Shown here: positions 7,167 to 16,062 of the stretch, one piece after another
Numbering within the stretch: the first letter of the stretch is position 1
Layout of the letters: each line of letters starts with the position of its first letter
IMG/VR virus record: IMGVR_UViG_3300018005_000012
Span: 1-64,000 of that record
Direction: 5' to 3' (one strand)
Length of the DNA: 64,000 nt
From: a virus
The notes under the pieces: generated by a model
What the model saw: the letters and a program-made list of their open reading frames with translations, nothing else
The model's database searches: none
What the model was told of the DNA's origin: nothing
Position numbers and translations under genes: made by a program

Positions 7167-8257
7167 CAAACCTTCCTCTAACGTTGGATTGCTTCATGAC
7201 CAACGAAACAACAACCGACACTTTACCAAGTAAAAAGTCAGGATGGATTATAGACGAAAAGCAAAAGACTAGAGAAGACTTCACCGAGTATCTAACAAAC
7301 CGTTTAATGGTCTGCCTAGAGATGGAACTGAATTACAAGACCGGAATACATGACAGCACTATAGAATCAGTCTCTAAAGATGAGTTCGGGGTTGATGCCA
7401 CCGAATACGGATTGCCCGAATGTCCAGTATGCGGAGAGAACGATTGCATTAGACACGACCCACCGAAGACCATCCGAGTGATAAGGCATGACTCCACGGT
7501 GAGAGGAAAGGAAATAATCGTGTGGGGAAGCCCAATATCAACGGAAGAGTTTGCAAAAAGACTCCCACTAGAAAATATCAAAAAATACTTCGTGCCAAGA
7601 CCCCAAGACTCACTACACACACACACACTGATTCCAAACCAGAATAAGGCAATTCCGATTCAAATTGCACAGAACACTTGGCAACTCTTTAGAGCCTATT
7701 ATCCTGCTTGGGTGCATATTTTCGGCAACTACAGAAAGCACTTTCTGAGAAGCAACTGGGCGCAGTGGAAGAATTACCAAGTGAACGCACTAGACACGGC
7801 TTGGTGGCCTTATGCGTGTCACAAATTTCAGGGTGGGCTTCACTTCGCAAATTGCAATAAGGACTACGATGGAAATCTCTCTTCATTCGATGCGGAAATT
7901 CGCACACAGGACGCAAGCACAAACCTAGAGCAAATCGTTTCAGCGAGAGCATTGAGCAAAGCGATTTTCCTTAAGGCCGCACAACTGAGCAATGAGGGAG
8001 TTATCGAGATGCCCGAAGAAAGGAAGGAAATCATTCTCCCAATAATTGAGGCATTGAATAGCGGATGTGCGAAAATTTGGAGAGAGGGCAAGAGGACTTA
8101 CGATATGGAATTAGAATCGAAGCATGGCCGATTCATGAAGGAACTGGCCGCAGAGTTCTTTAGCCAAGTCCGACCCTTACTCTCAGAGTTTGAGGCCAGA
8201 TGCGTGGGTAATTGCATTGCTAATCCTATTAGACTCAGGAGGACAAAATTCGCATGA
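7163..8257 (+). CDS. Amidoligase A (glutamine-synthetase-fold, Amidoligase_2-like), 364 aa
   Basis: Recognised by the metal-binding ExE strand (CLEMEL, E53/E55), the HxH strand (LHTHTL, H152/H154), a Trp/Phe/Tyr-rich helix (WQLFRAYYPAWVHIFGNY) and the DAEIRTQDA block (E245, R247). These match the putative amidoligase family related to glutamine synthetase and gamma-glutamylcysteine ligase, which makes amide bonds with ATP. A zinc knuckle C87-x2-C90-x4-C95-x2-H98 is inserted between the ExE and HxH strands. Its paralogue follows at 8549, and a class II GATase and an ATP-grasp ligase are downstream. It is coupled to both neighbours by ATGA overlaps. The substrate is unknown. Confidence 0.75.
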   Translation: MTNLPLTLDCFMTNETTTDTLPSKKSGWIIDEKQKTREDFTEYLTNRLMVCLEMELNYKTGIHDSTIESVSKDEFGVDATEYGLPECPVCGENDCIRHDPPKTIRVIRHDSTVRGKEIIVWGSPISTEEFAKRLPLENIKKYFVPRPQDSLHTHTLIPNQNKAIPIQIAQNTWQLFRAYYPAWVHIFGNYRKHFLRSNWAQWKNYQVNALDTAWWPYACHKFQGGLHFANCNKDYDGNLSSFDAEIRTQDASTNLEQIVSARALSKAIFLKAAQLSNEGVIEMPEERKEIILPIIEALNSGCAKIWREGKRTYDMELESKHGRFMKELAAEFFSQVRPLLSEFEARCVGNCIANPIRLRRTKFA

Positions 8258-8541
8258 CTACCGCAAAATCAAACCGACACATTAAAATACCCTGCGGTGA
8301 AGGTAGAGGCATGAGCAAATCGCAACCGATTCCACTAAAGGTAAAGAACGAAGGTAGAGTGTTCGCTATAACCCTAGCCGTTTCTAAGAATCGGCTTATT
8401 GAATTGCTTCACGGTGAGGGCATGGCAATGGGCGTTATTTCGGTGAGACGGGTCACGGAAGACGAAAAGGACGCACTTGAAGCGGCAAAAGAGGACAATG
8501 ACTATGCCAACACTAAAAGCGATTATGGATTCATGGAGTAA
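8254..8541 (+). CDS. Hypothetical protein between the two amidoligases, 95 aa
   Basis: Starts in an ATGA overlap with amidoligase A. A beta-rich middle (PIPLKVKNEGRVFAITLAV) and an acidic helical C-terminus ending KSDYGFME. Its place between two amidoligases makes it a candidate accessory subunit or acceptor protein, but no family is recognised. Confidence 0.65.
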   Translation: MTTAKSNRHIKIPCGEGRGMSKSQPIPLKVKNEGRVFAITLAVSKNRLIELLHGEGMAMGVISVRRVTEDEKDALEAAKEDNDYANTKSDYGFME

Positions 8542-8548
8542 ATAGAAA

Positions 8549-10123
8549 TTGCTCCCCACCGAGACGATTGAGTTCACAGAAGACCCGATAACGGCAGACG
8601 ACTTAAGCACTCACGAAGGAAGTGCGAGTCATTCCTCTTGTCCCTATTGCGGGGCGAAGGTTTCAAGTCACATGATACCCGAAGAGCCGGACACCGTGGA
8701 GCATGAGCATAGAATCATCGAAAACATACAGATTTGCCGAAGACTCTATGAATGTAATGCTCTAGGACTGACTAACCAATTCTACACTTATCAGGACTTG
8801 AACACTCTAACCAATTGGACTATTGCAAAGGTCGCACAGGGGAAGACCGAGAAAGCAGACGACACCGAGAGGCTTCAATTCGGAAAGAAGAAACTGGCCG
8901 AAGCCATCAAACCCATTTGGCGTTTCAAGACGAAGTTAGCCACGAAAGACGACTTCACCGATTATCTGGCCAAGAATCTAGTCTTAGGGCTAGAATTAGA
9001 GTTCGACTATAAGGATGCACTCGACCCAATTTCAGATTCCGCAGTAAAGCGAGCCTTCGGGGTTAGCACTACAGACTACCATCACCACCCTGAATGTCCG
9101 ATATGCGGAAACGAAATGTGCTGGAACCATCTTCCCGACAACCTGATAAGAGGCATCGAAAGAGATGCTTCAATTCGTGGGTGGGAGTTCTTAATCTACG
9201 GGAGCCATATCTCTAGCGAAGACTTTGCCAAACGTCTACCACTGGCCAAGTTTAGAGACCACTTCATAGTCAACGAGAGAGACGGACTCCACGTTCACGC
9301 CATGCTGAAACACGACATCGCCAGACTACCTAACGTTATCGTGAAGAATTTGTGGCAACTCTTCCGCTATTACTATCCGGCTTGGGTCAATCTCTTCGGC
9401 AACTATTCACAGAGTCAGGGATTCTTGAGACATTCGGGCTATAACGGCCATGACTATGTGACTTTCACATCATTCAGTAAATCGCCTTTCCTAACTCGGT
9501 GGGCACAGGACGTTAAGATGCAAAGATGTGCCCTTTACCTTAAGGAGACACCTATCGAGAACGAAGATATGGATTCATTTGACGTTGAGATTCGGACAAG
9601 TGATGGGAGCATGGATTTGGAACAACTCGTGGCCGTCAGGTCAATCACTAAAGCGTTGATATTGAGAGCCGCACAACTTAGCAACTTCGGACTCATCAGT
9701 GTAGAAAGCAACACCGAAACTTGGGAGAGGGTGAAGGATGTGGTTAGCAAAATCAATCTGAGGTCTGGATTCAAGAAAGACGACATTGAGTTCATGCAAA
9801 AGCATACAGTGAGTTTGGTTAGAGAATTGGCCCCGTTCCTTAGTGAGTTTGAGCGAACCTGCATTAAGCATCTACTTGAAAAACCAGTGAGAGAGCGAGA
9901 GAATCACCCGACATCACACGACTTAGGCTTAGACCTGAGCGAGAACGCCAAGCACCTTAAGAAACTAATTGCTGTCGGTGGCATTGAGACGGACACCGAA
10001 GAGGCGTGGTTCGGGAAGGTCGCACACATAATGGGTCTGCCAACTGACGAAGTTAAGACCGCACTTCGCCAACTAAAGGCGTATTTTGACAACGAAACAC
10101 ACCAAATGGTAGTGATTGGCTAA
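8549..10123 (+). CDS. Amidoligase B (Amidoligase_2-like), 524 aa
   Basis: Paralogue of the 7163-8257 product with the same core: LGLELEF (E149, E151), zinc knuckle C183-x2-C186-x4-C191-x2-H194, RGWEFLIYGS, DGLHVHAML (H248, H250), WQLFRYYYPAWVNLFGNY and FDVEIRTSDGSMDLEQL (E347, R349). It differs by a longer N-terminus carrying a CPYC zinc-ribbon half and His residues, and by a C-terminal extension of about 70 residues that looks like a winged helix. TTG start 7 nt after the previous stop; the GATase ATG follows its stop directly. It presumably forms an amide bond using ammonia or an amino donor from the adjacent GATase. Confidence 0.8.
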   Translation: MLPTETIEFTEDPITADDLSTHEGSASHSSCPYCGAKVSSHMIPEEPDTVEHEHRIIENIQICRRLYECNALGLTNQFYTYQDLNTLTNWTIAKVAQGKTEKADDTERLQFGKKKLAEAIKPIWRFKTKLATKDDFTDYLAKNLVLGLELEFDYKDALDPISDSAVKRAFGVSTTDYHHHPECPICGNEMCWNHLPDNLIRGIERDASIRGWEFLIYGSHISSEDFAKRLPLAKFRDHFIVNERDGLHVHAMLKHDIARLPNVIVKNLWQLFRYYYPAWVNLFGNYSQSQGFLRHSGYNGHDYVTFTSFSKSPFLTRWAQDVKMQRCALYLKETPIENEDMDSFDVEIRTSDGSMDLEQLVAVRSITKALILRAAQLSNFGLISVESNTETWERVKDVVSKINLRSGFKKDDIEFMQKHTVSLVRELAPFLSEFERTCIKHLLEKPVRERENHPTSHDLGLDLSENAKHLKKLIAVGGIETDTEEAWFGKVAHIMGLPTDEVKTALRQLKAYFDNETHQMVVIG

Positions 10124-11797
10124 ATGTGTAGACTAGCACTGATAATCTCGAAAATTCCAGTCAATCGGTTCGAGACCGCATTCAAGTCGGCTTGGGCTGA
10201 TGGCAATGACGATGGCGTGGGAATTTACTGGCGAGACATGGAAGGAACACGACACTTGGCTAGATTCCCGAAGTCGGCAGACTTGGCGAAGGTCGGGACA
10301 ACTTATGACCGAATGCTGATTCACTTCCGCAAATCCACGAAGGGCGAAGGGACTCATCCCTTCACTTGTAAAGACAGACCCAAACTTGACAGTAGAAATT
10401 GGCTTCTCGTTCATAATGGATGTGTGGCAGACGGTGAGGCTAGGAAGGAATTAGAGAAGACCCACACATTTTCGACAGAGATAGACAGCGAGATTTTCAT
10501 TCACATTTGGGGAGAGATTAAGGAAAAAGACTTAGCGAAGAGAGCCAAGAAATTCAGTGAGGCCAGAGAAAAGTTGGGGATAACAGGGTGGGCGAACCTG
10601 ATTTTCTACAACGTGATTTCGGATGAATGGGTCGCATTTAGCGATGGCTCGATAGGTTTTGTTTACAACAAAGATACGCTAATAATTTGCTCGGATGACA
10701 CATGGTTCGACACGATAGAGGCCACCAAACGGAAGATTCACAACTTGGTCTTAGCCACTGGCGATATTGCTTACGGAAAGGGATTGAAGTATAAGGTAAA
10801 GGAGGGCGTTTGGAAGATTCGCTCTGCTATACCGACAACTTCGGCCAGTCTTACAAACGTAGACGGAAGGGCACTTTACCGTGGGTGCGGCATGGACGCA
10901 GATGTGTGGGAGCCAGCGTATGATAAGCCAACACAGAGAAAAGAAGCCGGATGGGATGCCACTGAAAGGTCATTCGTAGATACGAAGGGAAACGCATTAA
11001 ATTGGGATGCTAGTAAACGGGCCTTCGTGGATGCAAAGGGGTATCCCGTAGACAGCAACTACACCCAATATGGCAACCCTAACGGACACTATTTCACACC
11101 TTCAGAGTTCACAGACCAGAATAACGATGAGTATTGCGACATTTGTTTCATGACTAGAGAGTATCACACTCTTAAACCCGCACTTGATAATGACGGGGAT
11201 GACGGAGACGAAGATGCACGAGAGAGAGAGACAGCCGAGATTGACAGTATCGCAAACAGCCGCATTGACGAAAGCGTTTGGAATAGGCCACACCCGTTCA
11301 CTCGCAACTTCAATAAGGGAACCATCACTTGTATGTGTGGTTCAACGGTAAGTTATGGGACATTGCACTTGGCTCACGAGTTCAAGCCTATCATAGCCAA
11401 GAACGGTAAACCAACTTCATATTGTTTCGTTTGTGGCAACATGAAGACTATGGGAAACCATAAGGAAGAAAACTCTGAAACTCACTTCTTTACCCCTCTG
11501 AGATTTGAAGTTAACCAAAGCAACGGCTCGACAACTTATATAGATTCACCCATTTGTGGACGGTGCGGATTCAGAAACGAAGTCCATCCTATGTCTTATA
11601 ACGTTCAAATCAAACAATCTACACAGAGTAGCGAGACAATGAGAGTTGAACGCATGAGGCCGATGGGTTGCGGTTGCAAACCTGACGAGAGACCACAACC
11701 TATTATTTGCACTTATCACTGGGGTCAGGGATTTAGAGATGCAGACAATCAGGGCTATCTCGTCAAAAAGATAGCATTCGATAGTGGGGCAGAGTAA
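10124..11797 (+). CDS. Class II glutamine amidotransferase fused to zinc ribbons, 557 aa
   Basis: Begins MCRLALI, giving the N-terminal nucleophile Cys2 after Met removal. Other class II (Ntn) motifs are present: DDGVGIYW (residues 29-36), HFR (67-69), VHNGCV (H97-N98-G99) and DSE (121-123). The first 220 residues form the glutaminase domain. The C-terminal half has a twofold repeat (GWDATERSFVD, NWDASKRAFVD, about residues 281-310) and at least five Cys/His clusters (CDIC, CMCG, CFVCG, CGRCG, CGC). It releases ammonia from glutamine, presumably for the neighbouring ligases. No synthetase domain is fused, so the acceptor is undefined. Confidence 0.8.
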   Translation: MCRLALIISKIPVNRFETAFKSAWADGNDDGVGIYWRDMEGTRHLARFPKSADLAKVGTTYDRMLIHFRKSTKGEGTHPFTCKDRPKLDSRNWLLVHNGCVADGEARKELEKTHTFSTEIDSEIFIHIWGEIKEKDLAKRAKKFSEAREKLGITGWANLIFYNVISDEWVAFSDGSIGFVYNKDTLIICSDDTWFDTIEATKRKIHNLVLATGDIAYGKGLKYKVKEGVWKIRSAIPTTSASLTNVDGRALYRGCGMDADVWEPAYDKPTQRKEAGWDATERSFVDTKGNALNWDASKRAFVDAKGYPVDSNYTQYGNPNGHYFTPSEFTDQNNDEYCDICFMTREYHTLKPALDNDGDDGDEDARERETAEIDSIANSRIDESVWNRPHPFTRNFNKGTITCMCGSTVSYGTLHLAHEFKPIIAKNGKPTSYCFVCGNMKTMGNHKEENSETHFFTPLRFEVNQSNGSTTYIDSPICGRCGFRNEVHPMSYNVQIKQSTQSSETMRVERMRPMGCGCKPDERPQPIICTYHWGQGFRDADNQGYLVKKIAFDSGAE

Positions 11798-11798
11798 A

Positions 11799-12356
11799 TT
11801 GGTAGACATCTATATTCGTAAGTCGGGACAGGATGAGAGCCAAATTCCAAAGGGCATCAAGATAAAGGATGATGATAAAAAGATTCGGATTGCGGGAGCC
11901 GTTATCAGAGTCACAGTCATGCCACGGAGATATGGGAATGACTACAAGATTTCGGTTTGGCTTCCAAACGGAAAGCAACTAGAGGCCAGCGATGAGCATG
12001 GGTATATCAACTTCGTGGACTTCGCTAAGGGACTCGTTGAGGCCGCAACTGGAACCAAGCCAAAGGACGGGACAGAGAAGAAGGTTGTGGACATCAACGG
12101 ATTCCCCGCTAAAATCAGTGAGCGAGAGGATGACAAAACCATGACCATTGAAGCAACCATTGACCCATTAGACGAGAACTACTCGATGCCTAAGAAGGAA
12201 GAGGTCAAACCCATTATGCCCCAAGTCCAGAATCAGCCAAGTCTACCTGAGAGAATCAGGGCAGATATGTCAGACGCAAACAAACAGAAGGAGGGCGAAA
12301 CCATTGAAGAATGGGTGGCTCGATTGCAAGATGACGACTTTAGGGGGTATGCCTAG
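11799..12356 (+). CDS. Hypothetical protein in amidoligase cassette, 185 aa
   Basis: TTG start in the junction TAA-A-TTG. N-terminal beta-rich domain (KIRIAGAVIRVTVMPRRYG, KISVWLPNG), then an acidic linker and a helical C-terminus ending DDDFRGYA. The next ATG follows the stop directly. It could be an acceptor protein or ssDNA-binding-like factor, but I recognise no family. Confidence 0.65.
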   Translation: MVDIYIRKSGQDESQIPKGIKIKDDDKKIRIAGAVIRVTVMPRRYGNDYKISVWLPNGKQLEASDEHGYINFVDFAKGLVEAATGTKPKDGTEKKVVDINGFPAKISEREDDKTMTIEATIDPLDENYSMPKKEEVKPIMPQVQNQPSLPERIRADMSDANKQKEGETIEEWVARLQDDDFRGYA

Positions 12357-12755
12357 ATGCCATCAGGAATCACGAGACGAAGTATAGATAACTACCAAAG
12401 ACTGGTAGCGGGATATAGGCGAAGTGTGGGCAAGTTCATAGCCAATTACAAGAGTCTCGCACCCAAGATAGACATACTGTGCAGACTGATGGAAGCACAA
12501 AAACTTTTCACGATGACTAAGAAGTGGGGCAACCCCATACAAAGGGATGAGGTTATGAGGCTATTTAAGATTCGTTCACTAGGCATTTTCCTTCAATGTA
12601 GATGTGACGATTCGGAATGCAGTTGGGCAAACTACGATGAGGGGGAAGATGTGACCTATTGCGAGTGCATCGCTAACAATGAGATGGGTTGCCGTGGACT
12701 TTTTGTGGTGGCATTTGACCATGAGGGCAACGTATTAGGATACGAAGTAGAATGA
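12357..12755 (+). CDS. Cys-cluster protein, 132 aa
   Basis: Helical N-terminal 75 residues, then a Cys-rich module: LQCRCDDSECSWANY followed by YCECIANNEMGCRG. The same arrangement (C-x-C-x4-C-x-W, then C-x-C-x6-7-C) recurs in the next gene, so the two are partial paralogues. It is probably a zinc-binding fold. ATGA overlap with the next gene. Confidence 0.65.
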   Translation: MPSGITRRSIDNYQRLVAGYRRSVGKFIANYKSLAPKIDILCRLMEAQKLFTMTKKWGNPIQRDEVMRLFKIRSLGIFLQCRCDDSECSWANYDEGEDVTYCECIANNEMGCRGLFVVAFDHEGNVLGYEVE

Positions 12756-13768
12756 TACTCAAACTCGGCTTCGGAGAGACCTGTGCTGTGAAAGAGTTAG
12801 AGTTGGCCCACGAAGAATTAGTAAACCACACTTCGCCAAATGAGCGAGACATTCAGACTTACGCATTGACTGAGACAGTCCGACTTCTCAACTTTAGAGT
12901 GCGGTGTATGTGTCATGATGTAAGATGTAATTGGTGGGACAGAGGGGCTTGTAGATGCAACGGGGCTTTGAATTGTCTACATATAGGCTTCGAGATAAGG
13001 AATACTGATGAAATAAATCTAATCACAGACGGGGAAACGGAAACGGCCAAGAGACAGATTCCTCAAGACCATTTGGAACGACAACCCAACGAAGCCTTCA
13101 TTGTTTGGAAGGTCAGGGTGGCTTACGAAGTCTACCAAAGGGCCAGTGAGATTCATAATATGCCAGAGGATGGCATAGTTCAGTATCGGTATGAGAATTG
13201 GAGAGAGGAACCCATTGACGAAAGACGCAACAACTTCGAGAGAACGGTGAACGATGTGAGAGGGATAGGGGTTGAGAGACATGGCAACATGAGCCAAGTG
13301 GTGGGTTGCTTCTCATGTGGCAGAATCTTCGAGAACGAAACCTATCTCAATGCTCATGTTGATTTGCACAGATACAGGGAAGAGGTTGACCACACCTTTG
13401 CACAAATAGTCACACCTATTTCCGTCTCTTCAGTAAGAGCAACTCCACCCGACTACCGACCACCTATCCCCGTTGTCGCACCCACACCCACACCAACAAG
13501 ACGGCCAAGAGCAATCCATCGTAGTCCCATACGAATTGACCAAATAGACCGAGAATCAGACGAGAGTGATGACCACTTTAGAGAGGCCGTTGCAAACTTC
13601 GTTGAAGACATTAGAGGTGGAGATGGAGACCGTGGCGAATTTCCAGAGGCAGTGGGTTGTTCCTTATGCGGTGCTGTCTACACAACTGAGAGCGACTACT
13701 TCGCCCATGCAGTTGATGACCACGTTCTCACCCTTTCAGAATCAGAGAGATATGAGGTAAACCCATGA
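12752..13768 (+). CDS. Multi-zinc-finger protein, 338 aa
   Basis: The N-terminal region carries a Cys module (RCMCHDVRCNWWDRGACRC, about residues 50-68) homologous to that of the preceding gene. Two classical C2H2 fingers follow: CFSCGRIFENETYLNAHVDLH (C-x2-C-x12-H-x3-H) and, at the C-terminus, CSLCGAVYTTESDYFAHAVDDH (last spacing x4). A Pro/Thr/Arg-rich linker separates them. Likely a DNA- or RNA-binding regulator. ATGA overlaps couple it to both neighbours, including the ATP-grasp gene. Confidence 0.75.
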   Translation: MILKLGFGETCAVKELELAHEELVNHTSPNERDIQTYALTETVRLLNFRVRCMCHDVRCNWWDRGACRCNGALNCLHIGFEIRNTDEINLITDGETETAKRQIPQDHLERQPNEAFIVWKVRVAYEVYQRASEIHNMPEDGIVQYRYENWREEPIDERRNNFERTVNDVRGIGVERHGNMSQVVGCFSCGRIFENETYLNAHVDLHRYREEVDHTFAQIVTPISVSSVRATPPDYRPPIPVVAPTPTPTRRPRAIHRSPIRIDQIDRESDESDDHFREAVANFVEDIRGGDGDRGEFPEAVGCSLCGAVYTTESDYFAHAVDDHVLTLSESERYEVNP

Positions 13769-14550
13769 CCCCTCTCATTGTCTTCGTAGATTGTGGTCTC
13801 TCGCTCTCAGAAACGCCAGACCGCATTATCTCACGGCTTGAAGAGAAGGGACTAAGAGTTGTGAGGAATCCACGAGAGAGACCCACTGAAGACTATGTGG
13901 TGATTCGATGGGGGTCGGCCAGATTCCCTGAGTTGGATGCGACAGCGAAAGCCGTCCTCAACTCTGCCGAAGCCATCGAATCCAATCTCCATAAGAACAG
14001 GGCACACGCCAAATTTTTAGAGGCCGAAGTCAGTGCCCCGCTATTCTGGCGAACCTTTAGAGAGGCAAGAGAAGAGTGCCGAAGGTTAGGGTGCGACTTC
14101 CTGCGGAGACGCACACACCACATTCAGGGTCGGGACATCATTCGCCTAAGTCCTACTGACCACTTGAAACGTAGACAGAGAAGTGGATACTACGTTCAAT
14201 ACATAGAGAAGGATGCAGAGTTCAGACTTCACATCTTCGGAGACAAGTGCATAGGCTTGGCCGAAAAGAAGCCAAAGGAGAATCCTAACAAGACTATTTG
14301 GAACTTTGAAAATGGGTGGGATTTAGTCTACTACCCACAAGAGGATAGAGAGAGTGAGGTTCCCCACTACAACAAGATGGTGGCTGAATCGGTAAAGGCA
14401 TTGAAGAGTCTGGGTCTGGACTTTGGTGCGGTGGACTTGATAATGTGCGGAGACAAACCGTATATCCTAGAGGCTAACACGAGTCCTAAGTTGTATCAGA
14501 CCAAACGCTACACCAAGCATTTCGAGAGATGGGTGGAGAGCCAAGCATGA
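13765..14550 (+). CDS. ATP-grasp ligase (RimK/COOH-NH2 ligase-like), 261 aa
   Basis: The C-terminal ATP-grasp signature is clear: GAVDLIMCGDKPYILEANTSP (D224, E236, N238), preceded by the YYVQYIEKDAEFRLHIFGD block that contributes nucleotide-binding residues. The N-terminal 80 residues form the pre-ATP-grasp part. Enzymes of this group join a carboxylate to an amine with ATP via an acyl phosphate. With two amidoligases and a glutaminase in one operon it probably completes a pathway that adds amino acids or small peptides to a target. The target is not evident. Confidence 0.75.
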   Translation: MTPLIVFVDCGLSLSETPDRIISRLEEKGLRVVRNPRERPTEDYVVIRWGSARFPELDATAKAVLNSAEAIESNLHKNRAHAKFLEAEVSAPLFWRTFREAREECRRLGCDFLRRRTHHIQGRDIIRLSPTDHLKRRQRSGYYVQYIEKDAEFRLHIFGDKCIGLAEKKPKENPNKTIWNFENGWDLVYYPQEDRESEVPHYNKMVAESVKALKSLGLDFGAVDLIMCGDKPYILEANTSPKLYQTKRYTKHFERWVESQA

Positions 14551-14786
14551 GACCTGAAGCAATCCGTCACTTGGAAATCTACCGAAGACCTATCTGGGGT
14601 TGCCGTTGCACAGAGGATAGTGTGAAGGGTATGGAGACCGAAGGAACGAAGACCGAGAGTATATGGGAATTTCTACTAGATGAAGTTAAACCAAGTGACC
14701 ATTTGCCGTGGTGGGAATGGTGCGCTCAAAAAGACTTGATGGAAGAGCAAATGATTCTCAACTACTCGGATGGGTATGGCGCATGA
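14547..14786 (+). CDS. Hypothetical acidic Trp-rich protein, 79 aa
   Basis: ATGA overlap with the ATP-grasp gene. Contains WGCRC near the N-terminus and a WWEWC motif later, so it may bind metal. Acidic overall; ends SDGYGA. It may belong to the amidoligase cassette. Unknown family. Confidence 0.55.
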   Translation: MRPEAIRHLEIYRRPIWGCRCTEDSVKGMETEGTKTESIWEFLLDEVKPSDHLPWWEWCAQKDLMEEQMILNYSDGYGA

Positions 14787-15193
14787 GCAATCGCCAATAC
14801 GGACATCAAGAGAATTGTTCGGGTTATATTCCCGAAGAACTTTGGAGAGCAATTAACAAAGTTTACGAATACACTGGAAACGAGCCGAGATACAATCTTG
14901 TTGCCAGAACTAAAGTGGCTGGCCCACGACCTGATAGATGTCAATTTCCAAATTGCACTAAGCCAGCAACCGATAGGGCACATAAGATTCCATACAAATA
15001 CTATAGGATTCTTGGTCTATGCCCTCGATGCGTTCTTGATGTTTCGACAAATTTAGTGTGGACTTGTCATGAACATAATTACTTGGTAGAGTTATCAGAG
15101 TCAGAATGTCTCAACGAACTTAAGAAGAAAGGCGTTAAGTTAGCACCCTACTTGAATGATACTTTTACAAACTCCCAGAGGGAGATAACATGA
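14783..15193 (+). CDS. HNH-like zinc protein, 136 aa
   Basis: The C-terminal half shows CQFPNCTKPATDRAHKIPY, then CPRC and WTCHEHN, an order of Cys pairs and His that resembles an HNH nuclease with A-H in place of D-H. The catalytic assignment is uncertain; it could be a plain zinc-binding protein. ATGA overlap with both neighbours argues for operon membership rather than a recent insertion. Confidence 0.5.
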   Translation: MSNRQYGHQENCSGYIPEELWRAINKVYEYTGNEPRYNLVARTKVAGPRPDRCQFPNCTKPATDRAHKIPYKYYRILGLCPRCVLDVSTNLVWTCHEHNYLVELSESECLNELKKKGVKLAPYLNDTFTNSQREIT

Positions 15194-15372
15194 GCAATCT
15201 ACTAATATCTGGAACGGTGTGTCCGAAGTGCGAGTCCCAAGATTGGGGATGGCGAACAGAAGACGAATACGTTCCGCAGGGGAAGAGAAAATGCTACACT
15301 TGCGGCCAACTCTTCTGGGTCTCCGATAAGCCTAGTGAGTCTAGTCTTCCAATGGGAAAGATGTTAGCATGA
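15190..15372 (+). CDS. Zinc-ribbon mini-protein, 60 aa
   Basis: CPKCESQDWGW and CYTCGQLFW, about 20 residues apart, form a complete C4 zinc ribbon of the type found in transcription-associated proteins. A GGGAGATAAC stretch just upstream may act as ribosome-binding site. ATGA overlap at both ends. Confidence 0.7.
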   Translation: MSNLLISGTVCPKCESQDWGWRTEDEYVPQGKRKCYTCGQLFWVSDKPSESSLPMGKMLA

Positions 15373-15587
15373 CCGACAAACTTGTAGTGGGGCTTGGCAT
15401 CGTGGTCTTCATATTTGGTATACTCTGGACTGTGATGGCCTTTGGGCCTAATTGCTATGCCCCACCAGACAACTTTCTTTCGGTAGCAACTTGTCAAACT
15501 TCTCAAAACATGGGGGGAAATGATGGGATGGTTGTGGCCCTTATGGGAATAGTAGTTGCCATCATTGGAAAGAGGATGCAAACATGA
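15369..15587 (+). CDS. Two-pass membrane protein, 72 aa
   Basis: Hydrophobic segments at about residues 4-25 and 53-68 flank a short loop with two Cys that could form a disulfide outside the cell. Function unknown; one of several tiny membrane proteins in this operon. Confidence 0.65.
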   Translation: MTDKLVVGLGIVVFIFGILWTVMAFGPNCYAPPDNFLSVATCQTSQNMGGNDGMVVALMGIVVAIIGKRMQT

Positions 15588-15955
15588 GTCTCATTAAGTT
15601 CAACGACCCTGAAAGGAACGAATTGATGCTCACATATTGGGCCAACATTCTAGCATTCATTGACCCCAAACACATAGATGTCATTGTCATTTCTGGCGAT
15701 TGGCATAAAGTGAGGGGAGACAAATGGGTGAGATTCATGAAGGTCTATTGCCACGAAATTCTCCATGTGTCTCTCTCAGAAATCGGACAGGAAAAGGCAT
15801 CGCACAAGTTGGACGGCCTTTACGAACTCTTCGTCTCATTCGAGAAGGATAACAGTGCCAAGCACTACAGGTATACAGGTCTGCCCTATTATCTCATCGA
15901 GATGTTGCCGCATTTGAAGAGAGGGAAGATACCCAAGTGGATGTTGAAAGCATGA
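15584..15955 (+). CDS. Putative zincin (HEXXH) protein, 123 aa
   Basis: YCHEILHVSLSE contains HEXXH (H57, E58, H61) in a predicted helix following a beta-rich N-terminal part (IDVIVISGDW), the order of small SprT/ImmA-like metallopeptidases. No third ligand is obvious, so activity is uncertain. A second small HEXXH protein is encoded at 59695-59955. Confidence 0.5.
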   Translation: MSLIKFNDPERNELMLTYWANILAFIDPKHIDVIVISGDWHKVRGDKWVRFMKVYCHEILHVSLSEIGQEKASHKLDGLYELFVSFEKDNSAKHYRYTGLPYYLIEMLPHLKRGKIPKWMLKA

Positions 15956-16062
15956 TTCAAAGGCCAGTCTGCACAAACACCTTTCATACGAAGATGCGGA
16001 ATCAGAATTGGTGGTTCCTATCTATGGCCACGCACTATTATGTGTCGAAGTGGGTCGCATGA
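15952..16062 (+). CDS. Small protein, 36 aa
   Basis: Short ATG-initiated frame in the ATGA-overlap chain (stop inside the next start). Trp/Tyr-rich (NWWFLS, HYYVSKW). Supported by coupling on both sides; no recognisable domain. Confidence 0.45.
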   Translation: MIQRPVCTNTFHTKMRNQNWWFLSMATHYYVSKWVA

